From: Acidobacteriota bacterium
Lineage (GTDB): Bacteria > Acidobacteriota > Terriglobia > Acidiferrales > 2-02-FULL-67-57
DNA length: 34,245 bases
Assembly: GCA_016210855.1 (NCBI GenBank)
Contig: JACQTJ010000127.1
Span: forward strand, 1 to 34,245
Reading direction: 5' to 3'
Positions 8,694 through 16,666 of the stretch are shown here, piece after piece (within the stretch, counting starts at the first letter, position 1; each line of letters begins with the position of its first letter). The notes below the pieces were generated by a model. It did not search any database, was not told where the DNA came from, and saw only the letters and a program-made list of their open reading frames with translations. The translations under genes and the position numbers were made by a program.

Positions 8694-9437
8694 TTGCCCC
8701 TGGCCAATCGCGTAGCTCTCATCACTGGCGCCGCCCGCGGCTTGGGCAAGGGGATTGCCCTCTCGCTCGCGGCCGAGGGGATGCGCATCGCCCTCTGCTA
8801 CCGCGCCAATCGCGCTGCGGCCCAGCAGACCGCCCATCAAATCCAGGCCCGAGCGGCAGAGACCCTGGTTCTGCAGGCGGATGTCACGGTCCCCGGACAG
8901 GTGCAGAAGTTGGTGGCGGGCACGCTCAAGCACTTTGGCCGCCTGGACGTGTTGATCAACAACGTCGGCGAGTTCGGCTGGGGTCCGGTGAGCGAGTCCG
9001 CGGTGGGCGAGTGGGAGCGCATCATCCACTCCAACCTGTTCAGCGTCTTCTACATGAGCAAGGAGGTTCTGCCGGTGATGCGGCGGCAGCGCTGGGGGCG
9101 GATCGTGAACCTGGGGGCGGTGGGCGACGAGCGGGCCTTCGGGCAGGCCAAAATCTCCGCCTACGCGGCCGCCAAAGCCGCCATGGTGGCCTTCACCCGG
9201 TCGCTGGCCATCGAGGAAGCCCGCTACGGGATTACCGTGAATGTGGTGAACCCCGCCAACGTGGATGACCAGGAGCTGACCCGGGAGGAAGCCGACCGCA
9301 TCCGCGACGCCCGTTTCCCCGTGGGGCGCCCGCCCACCGCCGAGGACGTGGCCGCCGCCATCAAGTTCTTCATTTCGGAGGACGCTGGCTACACCACTGG
9401 GCAGGTGCTGACCGTGAGCGGGGGCTGGATGCTGTGA
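8694..9437 (+). CDS. SDR-family oxidoreductase (FabG-like); start uncertain (TTG 8694 preferred over ATG 8529)
   Basis: VALITGAARGLGKGIAL, NNVGEFG, catalytic YAAAK, terminal TVSGGWML. ATG 8529 would overlap the phosphatase gene. Confidence 0.87.
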   Translation: MPLANRVALITGAARGLGKGIALSLAAEGMRIALCYRANRAAAQQTAHQIQARAAETLVLQADVTVPGQVQKLVAGTLKHFGRLDVLINNVGEFGWGPVSESAVGEWERIIHSNLFSVFYMSKEVLPVMRRQRWGRIVNLGAVGDERAFGQAKISAYAAAKAAMVAFTRSLAIEEARYGITVNVVNPANVDDQELTREEADRIRDARFPVGRPPTAEDVAAAIKFFISEDAGYTTGQVLTVSGGWML

Positions 9438-9470
9438 AGCCCTGGCCCGCCTAGCGGCTTCGGATACCCG

Positions 9471-11081
9471 ATGAAGATCCTCACCGCCGAGGAGATGCGG
9501 CGCCTCGACCGGCTCACCACAGAGCGGGCCGGCATCTCCAGCCGACAATTGATGGAGAATGCCGGCCGGCAGGCGGCCGAGTTTCTCCTGGCCCATTTTT
9601 CTTCCCCGCGGCGCATCAGCATCCTCTGCGGCAAAGGGAACAACGGCGGGGATGCCCTGGTGGCGGCCCGCTACTTGCTCGAGCGCGGCCACAAGCCCCG
9701 CGTGGGGCTGCTGGCGGGGCCCGGCGACTTAAAAGGCGACGCCCAGGCGAACTACGCCGCCTTCCTCCAGGTCGGCGGCGCGGTGGAGGCCTTGCCAACT
9801 CCGGCCGACTGGGAAAGGCAGGCAGCCGCCGTTCTCGACTGCGACCTTCTGGTGGACGGCCTGCTGGGGACGGGATTGTCGGGACCGGTGGAGGGCTACC
9901 TCCGCCGGGTCATTCATGACATCAACGCCCCCGGCCGGCGCTTCCGGGTGCTGGCGGTGGACATCCCCTCGGGGCTTCCTTCCGACGGCGGCGAGCCGGC
10001 GAGCGAATCAGTCCAAGCCGATGCCACCGTAACCTTCACCGCTCCCAAGCGCGGGCAGGTCTTTCCCCCCACTTGCACTCGGGTCGGCACCCTAGCAGTC
10101 GCTCCGATCGGTACGCCCGAGGAGCTCTATGCCAGCGACCCCAGTTTGTTCCTGAACCTCATCGTGGCCCGGCAGTGGTCGCGCCTGCCCCTCACCCGGG
10201 AGCGCGACGCCCACAAGGGCGCGTTCGGCCACGTGCTGCTTGTCGCCGGTTCGCGGGGAAAGACCGGGGCGGCGGCCCTGGGGGGCAAAGCGGCTCTGCG
10301 GATGGGCGCCGGCCTGGTCACGGTGACCACCCCCGCCGGGGGATTGCCCACCGTGGCTTCGATGGTGCCCGAGATCATGACCGAGCCGCTGGCCGAGACC
10401 GACAGCGGCTCCATTTCCGCCCGCGCCCTCGACTACGGCCGCTTCGCCAAGATTGTCGAAGGCAAGACGGTACTGGCACTCGGCCCCGGCCTGACCACGC
10501 ATCCCGAGACCGGGCAATTCGTGCGGGCCGTGCTCGAGCAGTTTGACCTGCCCCTGGTGCTTGACGCCGACGCCTTGAACGCCTTGGTGGGTCAGCTCGA
10601 GTTGCTGCGCCGCCGGCGGGCGCGGCTCGCGGTGATTACCCCCCATCCGGGCGAGATGGCCCGCCTGCTCGGCACCTCGAGCGCTGAAGTCCAGCGCCAG
10701 CGCCTCGAGGTGGCGCAAAGATTTGCCCGCGAGTACGGACTTTTTGTTATTCTCAAGGGCTACCGCACACTGGTGGCCACCCCGGAAGGGCAAGTGTACG
10801 TCAGCCCCACCGGCAACCCCGGCATGGCCACCGCGGGGGCCGGCGACGTGCTGACCGGGATGGTGGCAGCCGCGCTCGGTCAGTGGGGAGAGCAAACCCC
10901 CGGTGACGCCCTCTGCCTGGCGGTGTATTTGCAGGGCCTGGCGGGCGACCTGGCAGCCGCGGCCCAGGACGAACAGGCGCTGATTGCCTCAGACATCATT
11001 GAGGCGCTGCCCCGGGCCTGGCTGGCCCTGCGGGAAAAGATCGAGCGTGACGACCCTGGAAGTTACTACGTCGTCCCCTGA
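9471..11081 (+). CDS. nnr: Bifunctional NAD(P)H-hydrate epimerase / ADP-dependent dehydratase
   Basis: N-terminal YjeF motif MRRLDRLTTERAGISSRQLMENAGR...GKGNNGGDALVAARYL; C-terminal kinase-like GHVLLVAGSRGKTGAAALGGKAALRMGAGLVTV, NPGMATAGAGDVLTGMVAA. Confidence 0.93.
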   Translation: MKILTAEEMRRLDRLTTERAGISSRQLMENAGRQAAEFLLAHFSSPRRISILCGKGNNGGDALVAARYLLERGHKPRVGLLAGPGDLKGDAQANYAAFLQVGGAVEALPTPADWERQAAAVLDCDLLVDGLLGTGLSGPVEGYLRRVIHDINAPGRRFRVLAVDIPSGLPSDGGEPASESVQADATVTFTAPKRGQVFPPTCTRVGTLAVAPIGTPEELYASDPSLFLNLIVARQWSRLPLTRERDAHKGAFGHVLLVAGSRGKTGAAALGGKAALRMGAGLVTVTTPAGGLPTVASMVPEIMTEPLAETDSGSISARALDYGRFAKIVEGKTVLALGPGLTTHPETGQFVRAVLEQFDLPLVLDADALNALVGQLELLRRRRARLAVITPHPGEMARLLGTSSAEVQRQRLEVAQRFAREYGLFVILKGYRTLVATPEGQVYVSPTGNPGMATAGAGDVLTGMVAAALGQWGEQTPGDALCLAVYLQGLAGDLAAAAQDEQALIASDIIEALPRAWLALREKIERDDPGSYYVVP

Positions 11082-11475
11082 GGAGACGCAGGCCTTCGGT
11101 CGGCGCTTGGCCGACCAGCTGAAACCCCCGGCCCTGGTGCTGCTCTATGGGGAGCTAGGGGCGGGGAAGACCACGCTGATCAAAGGCATCGTCAGCGGCC
11201 TGGGGCTGGCGCCGGCGGAAGAGGTTACCAGCCCGTCCTTCGTTTTTGTACACGTGTTCGGCGACCGGTTGCGCCTTTATCATGTGGACCTCTATCGGAT
11301 CGAGGAGCCCGCGGAGCTGGAAACCCTGGGGCTGGACGAACTCCTGGCCGAGCAGGCGATTGTCCTGGTGGAGTGGGCGGAGCGGCTGAGCTGGTCCACT
11401 CCGGCGCTGGCCCTGCGGGTGCATTTGGAGGCTCTCTCCGATGAGGAGCGGCGGATTCGCGTGGAGGGCGGATGA
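11047..11475 (+). CDS. tsaE: tRNA t6A biosynthesis ATPase TsaE
   Basis: GELGAGKTTLIKGI, EVTSPSFVFVHVF, YHVDLYRIE, LVEWAERL; GTG 11047 start overlaps nnr. Confidence 0.92.
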   Translation: MTTLEVTTSSPEETQAFGRRLADQLKPPALVLLYGELGAGKTTLIKGIVSGLGLAPAEEVTSPSFVFVHVFGDRLRLYHVDLYRIEEPAELETLGLDELLAEQAIVLVEWAERLSWSTPALALRVHLEALSDEERRIRVEGG

Positions 11476-11476
11476 G

Positions 11477-12106
11477 ATGAGCAACCCCGGCTATCGGGGA
11501 AAGCTGGCAGTGGGTGTCCTGCTGATGCTGGCCGCGACGGCCTGCGGGGCCCCGCGGACGAGCTTCTACACCCTCCAGCTCGCATCTCCCGTTCAGTCCG
11601 CCTCGGCTTCCAGGGGGCAGCTCGGCGTCGAAGCCCCCCGGGCGTCCCACCTGCTCCGCCAGGACCGCATCGTCTACTTTACCCAGCAGAACCAGCTCAA
11701 CTTCTATCAATACCACCGCTGGGCGGAACCGCCGGTCTTCATGGTGCAGTCGCTGCTCATCCGCCAGCTCCAGGGCGCGAGGCTCTTCGATCACGTCATG
11801 CCCTACCGCGCCCAGAAGGGCCTGGACTACCTGCTGCGGGGTCGGCTGCTGGCCCTCGAAGAAGTGGACGGGTCCGCCGCCGGGATCACCGCCCGCTTCG
11901 GGCTGGAGCTCGAGCTGGTGCGGCAGAAAGATGCCGAGGTGGTCTGGACCGGGAGGGCCAGCCGGGAGCGGCCGGTGAGCGAGAAGACGATGGAGGCAGT
12001 GGTCGAGGCGATGAGCGGCTGCGTCGAGGAGAGCCTCGAAGAGTTGACGCGCTCGATGGGCGCCGCGCTCTCCGAGCTCGAAGCCGTCGAGGGAGCCAGC
12101 CGGTGA
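11477..12106 (+). CDS. ABC-type transport auxiliary lipoprotein-like protein
   Basis: Lipobox-like LAVGVLLMLAATACGAP followed by FYTLQLASP; domain organisation like the PqiC/ABC_trans_aux family. Confidence 0.7.
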   Translation: MSNPGYRGKLAVGVLLMLAATACGAPRTSFYTLQLASPVQSASASRGQLGVEAPRASHLLRQDRIVYFTQQNQLNFYQYHRWAEPPVFMVQSLLIRQLQGARLFDHVMPYRAQKGLDYLLRGRLLALEEVDGSAAGITARFGLELELVRQKDAEVVWTGRASRERPVSEKTMEAVVEAMSGCVEESLEELTRSMGAALSELEAVEGASR

Positions 12107-12915
12107 GCGGAGCTCCGGCCAACCTCTGGGCGCTAATTCTCGGGGCCTCGAGCGGTTTTGGCGAAGCCACGGCCGCGGAGCTCGCCCGGGTGGGGATGAA
12201 CATCTTCGGCGTTCACCTCGACCGGAAAGCCACCCAGCCCCACGTCGAAGAGGTGATGGGACGAATCCGCGCCCACGGCCGCGAGGCGGTGTTCTTCAAC
12301 GCCAACGCCGCCGATGCCGAGAAGCGCAAAGAGATCCTCGACCTGGTGGAAGCCAAGCTGAAGGAGTCCTCCCCGCCCGGCCTGGTGCGGGTGCTGTTTC
12401 ATTCGCTGGCCTTCGGCACCCTCAAGCCCTATGTTTCGAGCCCCACCGCCGAAGGCGTCACCCAGCAGCAAATGGAGATGACGGTAGACGTGATGGGGCA
12501 CAGCCTGGTGTACTGGGCGCAGGACCTGGTCGCGCGCGGGCTGCTGCGCGAGGGCGGCCGCATCTTCGCCATGACCAGTTCCGGCGGCAGCCGGGTGATT
12601 CCCGCCTATGGGCCTGTCTCTGCCGCCAAAGCAGTGCTCGAGTCGCACATCCGCCAGCTGGCCATGGAGCTGGCTCCCAAAGGAATCACCGCCAACGCCA
12701 TCCGCGCTGGGGTCACCGACACCCCGGCCCTGCGCAAGATCCCGGGAAACGAGCTGCTCCTTGAGGGCGCCCGCCGCAAGAACCCCCACCGGCGGCTGAC
12801 CACCCCGGCCGACGTGGCTGCGGCCGTGGGCGTTCTCGTCCACCCGAATACCTACTGGATGACCGGGAACGTGATCGGGGTAGACGGCGGCGAGGATATC
12901 GTCGAAGTCAGTTGA
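12103..12915 (+). CDS. Enoyl-ACP reductase-like SDR (FabL/FabI type)
   Basis: Y-x6-K signature YGPVSAAK; TDTPALRKIPGNELLLEGARRKNPHRRLTTPADVA is FabL-like; GTGA overlap with the preceding gene. Confidence 0.78.
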   Translation: MSGAPANLWALILGASSGFGEATAAELARVGMNIFGVHLDRKATQPHVEEVMGRIRAHGREAVFFNANAADAEKRKEILDLVEAKLKESSPPGLVRVLFHSLAFGTLKPYVSSPTAEGVTQQQMEMTVDVMGHSLVYWAQDLVARGLLREGGRIFAMTSSGGSRVIPAYGPVSAAKAVLESHIRQLAMELAPKGITANAIRAGVTDTPALRKIPGNELLLEGARRKNPHRRLTTPADVAAAVGVLVHPNTYWMTGNVIGVDGGEDIVEVS

Positions 12916-13138
12916 CCAGGGCCCGCAGCACCCGGTAGCCCTGCACCAGCAGGGGAACGAGAAAAAGCGCCAGCAGGATCAGCGCCGCCAGTCGGAACAG
13001 CCGCCGGGCGACGCCGGCTTCGACCAGCGGCGGGCGCAGGCCGCTGGCCGCCTCATGCCAGAGGCAGAAGGCTTGCCCGTCCTCCGCCTCTTCGGGGCAG
13101 CGGCGGCCGTCGGCGTCCAGGTGAAAGCACTGCGGCAT
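12908..13138 (-). CDS. Small membrane protein with N-terminal Cys/His zinc-like motif
   Basis: CFHLDADGRRCPEEAEDGQAFCLWH followed by one TM helix; convergent overlap with the 12103 gene. Confidence 0.6.
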   Translation of the reverse strand: MPQCFHLDADGRRCPEEAEDGQAFCLWHEAASGLRPPLVEAGVARRLFRLAALILLALFLVPLLVQGYRVLRALVN

Positions 13139-13219
13139 CGGAGTCCGTCTCCGCGGCTCGCCTCTACGCTAGCACGGAGCGGGCTGCTCACGCCACGGGT
13201 GCCCGACGGGCGCGGCTTC

Positions 13220-13249
13220 TTGTGAAGGGCAAGAGAACTTTGCTATAGT
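13220..13249 (+). promoter_or_regulatory. Putative sigma70-type promoter (TTGTGA-N18-TATAGT)
   Basis: Box spacing read directly; about 30 nt upstream of the ATG at 13281. Confidence 0.5.
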
Positions 13250-13280
13250 TTTTCTACTTTTGGGGTTGATCCGAGAGGGC

Positions 13281-15716
13281 ATGGCTACCTCCGAACAATC
13301 GGCTTCCGCGATCGGCAGCGCCCTCCAGGCCTACGCGCCGGCGCTGGCTTTTACCCGCTTGGTGGTGGGGGTGGACAACATCCGCCACGACGTTTTCCTG
13401 AGTCCGCGGTGGCGGGAGCAGGCCAGCCAGTTCCTCTTCGAGAATGTCCTCCATCAGGCCCAGCCTCACCTGCGCGAGATCTATCCGAGCGATCCCCGCA
13501 GCCGCAGCGCTGCCACGGGCGAGTTCAAGCGGCGACTGGGCAAGGTGCTCCAGGAGGCTCTCACCCGGGCCAAGGAGCACACCAACATTGAAATCGACCT
13601 ACTGGCGCGCCTGGGGCTCTACAAATGGCTGCTCGGGGAAACGCAGCGCCAGTTCTCGGAAATCAGCGTGGCCGGCAAGGAGCGCATCGAGAAGAAAGGC
13701 AGCCTGCATTTTCAGAGCAGCATGGCCAGCTTTGTGCTGCATTCGCGAATCTCCGAGTACCACTCGAACCGGCGCCACATCCTGCGGGGCGTGGGGGAAA
13801 CCCTGTTTCAGATCTTCGAAGAGCTCGAAGACAACAACCTCCGCCCGGCCCGCTCGGCCCTGTTCGGCTCGGAGTTCGCCGACTTCTACCAGGTGGTTCG
13901 CAACCGGCTGATCTTCCTCGAGAATCCCAACGACGCCGTCGTCCACCTGGAGCACTACGTGATGCTCGGCCACTTTGGCAACGATGTGGACCTCGAGGAG
14001 CGCGTCCGCGACGTCCTGGCCCAGCTCCTGCGCGAGCAGGGGCTGGCCCTGCCCGAAGGGGACGAGTTGGCCCGGCTCGAGCAGCGGCTGGAGAAGACCG
14101 CCGACCAGCTCCAGGAGGTGAACCACCGTCTGCGCGAGTTGGAGCTTGAGCTCGAAGAGATAGCGCGACCCGAATCAGCCGGTCGCCGCACCATCCGCTG
14201 GTTGAGCGGCCGCTCGGGAGCCGACACCGGTATCGATCGGGTTGGCCTGGAGCGGAATCTGAAAGCCCTCGAAGCGCAGCGGGAACAGCTGGCCCGCGAG
14301 GTGGAAGAGCTGGAGCAGAAGGTGGCTTTCCTGCGGCAGACCCACGAGACGCGGCTGAGCGAGGTGATGAGCAATCCCGCCAACGCCGAGCGGCTCTTCG
14401 GCGGCCTCTCCGCGCAGGGCACGCCCGAGCTCCGCACCGAGGCCCAGGAGGCGCTTTTGCGGCAGCTGCACATGCGGCTGGAGCGGGCCGGCATGCTGCC
14501 CTACGTCTTGGCCAGCTACCACCTGAAGTCGATCTACAAGGATTTTTGCCCGCCCTTGAACCCCCAACAGCTCAAGCGCGCGGTGGTGGACCGCCAGGGC
14601 TGGCAGGAGTTCGAGACCTTGCTCGACCAGTTCCCGGCCCGCAACTTCCCGGTCGAGAAGCTGGAGGAGATGGCCCGGCGCCTGCGCCGCCTCAGCCGCG
14701 CCGACACCGAAACCATCCTGGTGCGATTCGTCCGCGACCTGATGCGCCTGGGGCGCGACTTCCTCCACTTGCACTTGTTGCAGAGCCTGATGGAAAAAAT
14801 CCACCTGGTGGAGGACGAAAAGACCCGTCACGTCTCCCAGCTGAACCGCACCTTGTATGAATTCGTGCTGTCGGAAGAGCGGGAGGCAGGCGAAGAACAC
14901 GTGCGCGCCCACGTGGTGGTGAAGGCCGACGTGCGTGACTCGTCCCGCATCACCGAAGAGCTGCTCCGCCGTGGCCTCAACCCTGCCACCCACTTCAGTT
15001 TCAACTTCTACGAGCCCGTGCATAAGCTGGCGGCCCGCTACTCCGCTTCGAAGATCTTCATCGAGGGCGACGCCCTCATCCTGGGCATCTACGAGACCGA
15101 GTCCAATCGTGCCTCCCAGCGCCCGGTGGCCAAGGCTTGCCTGCTGGCCAAGGAGATTGTCAACGTCTGCCAGGCCTACAACGAGCGGGCCCGGGCGAAC
15201 GACCTGCCGGTGCTGGAGCTGGGCCTGGGGATTGCCTTCCAGGACTCGCCGCCCCACTACTGGGCCGACGGCGAGGCCCGCATCATGATCTCCGCCGCAC
15301 TGAATGAGTCCGATCGGCTGGCGAGCTGCACCCGCATGGCCCGCAAGCTTGTGGGCGAAAACAGCTCTCAGTTCTTCGTCTTCTTGCTGCAAGGGGAGCC
15401 GGCGCCGGACGAAGAGGAAGAGTTCCTGCTGCGGTACAACATCATGGGGGTGTCGCTGAACGAGCCCGGCTTCCAAAAGCTTCAGCAGGAGATTTCACTG
15501 AGCCGCACCGAGCTGAGCGTGGACTCCCTGGGAGGGAAGGAGAAGGTGACGCTGCATCACGGCACGGTGCCCATCGGCAACAGCTTCGAAAAGCTCATCG
15601 TTCGCGAGGCTCGCATCCCCCGCTTCCGGCTCCCCGAGCGGCAAGTGGCTGACTGGACCTCCCGCACTTACTACGAAGTCTGCGTTCACCCCAAGCTCTA
15701 CGAGCGCTTCCCCTGA
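13281..15716 (+). CDS. Large coiled-coil protein with class III nucleotide cyclase-like C-terminal domain
   Basis: Coiled-coil LEQRLEKTADQLQEVNHRLRELELELEEI and LEAQREQLAREVEELEQKV; C-terminal VKADVRDSSRITEEL, FIEGDALILGIYE, LGLGIAF, SAALNESDRLAS. Confidence 0.72.
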   Translation: MATSEQSASAIGSALQAYAPALAFTRLVVGVDNIRHDVFLSPRWREQASQFLFENVLHQAQPHLREIYPSDPRSRSAATGEFKRRLGKVLQEALTRAKEHTNIEIDLLARLGLYKWLLGETQRQFSEISVAGKERIEKKGSLHFQSSMASFVLHSRISEYHSNRRHILRGVGETLFQIFEELEDNNLRPARSALFGSEFADFYQVVRNRLIFLENPNDAVVHLEHYVMLGHFGNDVDLEERVRDVLAQLLREQGLALPEGDELARLEQRLEKTADQLQEVNHRLRELELELEEIARPESAGRRTIRWLSGRSGADTGIDRVGLERNLKALEAQREQLAREVEELEQKVAFLRQTHETRLSEVMSNPANAERLFGGLSAQGTPELRTEAQEALLRQLHMRLERAGMLPYVLASYHLKSIYKDFCPPLNPQQLKRAVVDRQGWQEFETLLDQFPARNFPVEKLEEMARRLRRLSRADTETILVRFVRDLMRLGRDFLHLHLLQSLMEKIHLVEDEKTRHVSQLNRTLYEFVLSEEREAGEEHVRAHVVVKADVRDSSRITEELLRRGLNPATHFSFNFYEPVHKLAARYSASKIFIEGDALILGIYETESNRASQRPVAKACLLAKEIVNVCQAYNERARANDLPVLELGLGIAFQDSPPHYWADGEARIMISAALNESDRLASCTRMARKLVGENSSQFFVFLLQGEPAPDEEEEFLLRYNIMGVSLNEPGFQKLQQEISLSRTELSVDSLGGKEKVTLHHGTVPIGNSFEKLIVREARIPRFRLPERQVADWTSRTYYEVCVHPKLYERFP

Positions 15717-15759
15717 GCCTCCGCCTAGATGTCTCTTGGGCTATAATCGCTTTTCCGGC

Positions 15760-15859
15760 GGAGGGGTGCAGGGTCCGGTGATTCTCCCGGCCTTCAAAGC
15801 CGGTGGTCCTTCGGCTGCTGCCGGGGGACGATGGGTTCGACTCCCATACCCTTCCGCCA
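15760..15859 (+). tRNA. selC: tRNA-Sec (anticodon TCA at 15794-15796)
   Basis: 8-bp acceptor GGAGGGGT/ACCCTTCC, anticodon arm CCGGC-CTTCAAA-GCCGG, 10-bp variable-arm stem 15806-15829, 5-bp T stem ATGGG-TTCGACT-CCCAT, G73 plus encoded CCA. Confidence 0.95.
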
Positions 15860-15863
15860 CCTG

Positions 15864-16040
15864 ATGGCGCGTCGAGGGAAAGGAAAGAAGAAAGCTGCTG
15901 GTTACGACCCCGCTACCCAGGCGCGGCGGCTGGCCCGCGCCGTACTGGGCACCCCGCCCCCCCAGCGCGTTCTCCCTCCCAAGAAAAAGAAGCAGCCCAA
16001 GCACAAGCAGCGCGAGCTGGAGCGCGAGTGGGGCGCCTGA
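15864..16040 (+). CDS. Small basic protein, unknown function
   Basis: 58-aa MARRGKGKKKAAGYDPATQARRLARAVLG...KKKKQPKHKQRELEREWGA beginning 4 nt after the tRNA-Sec CCA. Confidence 0.5.
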   Translation: MARRGKGKKKAAGYDPATQARRLARAVLGTPPPQRVLPPKKKKQPKHKQRELEREWGA

Positions 16041-16059
16041 AGGGATGGCCGGGCGGGAG

Positions 16060-16076
16060 AGTCCCCGACGGGGACT
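16060..16076. terminator. Hairpin between convergent genes (AGTCCCC-gac-GGGGACT), possible shared terminator without clear U-tract
   Basis: Perfect 7-bp stem, 3-nt loop, between the 3' ends of the 15864 (+) and 16090 (-) genes. Confidence 0.35.
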
Positions 16077-16089
16077 AGTTCTTCGACCC

Positions 16090-16626
16090 TCAACCCGGCT
16101 TGTAGTGGGGGACGTTGTCCGCTGGCTGGAAGACGGGGATGCGCTGGCCGGTAAGCTTGCCGAACTCAGCGGCCACGGCTTCGATGTCCTTGCGGTCAAA
16201 GCCGATGCTTGAGACCTGGATTCTCCCGTCCGGCCTGACCAGGAAGAGCGTGGGGACGTTGGTCAGGCCGTAATGGTTTGAGACCGGGTAGCCCTCTTCA
16301 TCGATGAGCAGCGGGAAGCTACAGCCCCACTCCCGGGCAAAGTCACGCGTGTCGCGGGCATCATCCTGGGAGATGCCCCAGAGGCGCACGCTGTTCTTGC
16401 TCTTGACCCCTTGGTGGAGCCGCTCCAGGAACGGAAAGGTGAATTGGCACACCGGGCAGCTCACTTTGAAGAACGCCAGCAGCACCGGCCCCTGCTTCAG
16501 GGCCTCGGCCAAGGTGTGGCTTTTCCCTTCCCCGTCCTTCAGGGAAAAGGTAGGCGCCAGCGTGCCGGCGGCCAGAGCTTCCATCCTGGGTCCTCCCAGC
16601 AATCTTGAGATGAATTGAAAAGCCAT
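16090..16626 (-). CDS. Redoxin / thioredoxin-like (TlpA/AhpC superfamily) protein
   Basis: APTFSLKDGEGKSHTL, VLLAFFKVSCPVCQFTFPFLERL, VPTLFLVRPDGRI. Upstream codons of the ORF overlap the next gene. Confidence 0.85.
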   Translation of the reverse strand: MAFQFISRLLGGPRMEALAAGTLAPTFSLKDGEGKSHTLAEALKQGPVLLAFFKVSCPVCQFTFPFLERLHQGVKSKNSVRLWGISQDDARDTRDFAREWGCSFPLLIDEEGYPVSNHYGLTNVPTLFLVRPDGRIQVSSIGFDRKDIEAVAAEFGKLTGQRIPVFQPADNVPHYKPG

Positions 16627-16666
16627 CGGGATTCCCATTCTACCACGGGCTGAATCCCCGCCCCCT

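Noticed and set aside
15760-15859. Selenoprotein gene near tRNA-Sec
   Set aside because: I saw no family-conserved gene in the window extended through an in-frame TGA at a Cys position; the nearby redoxin has ordinary CPVC and the FAD oxidoreductase has an ordinary Cys.
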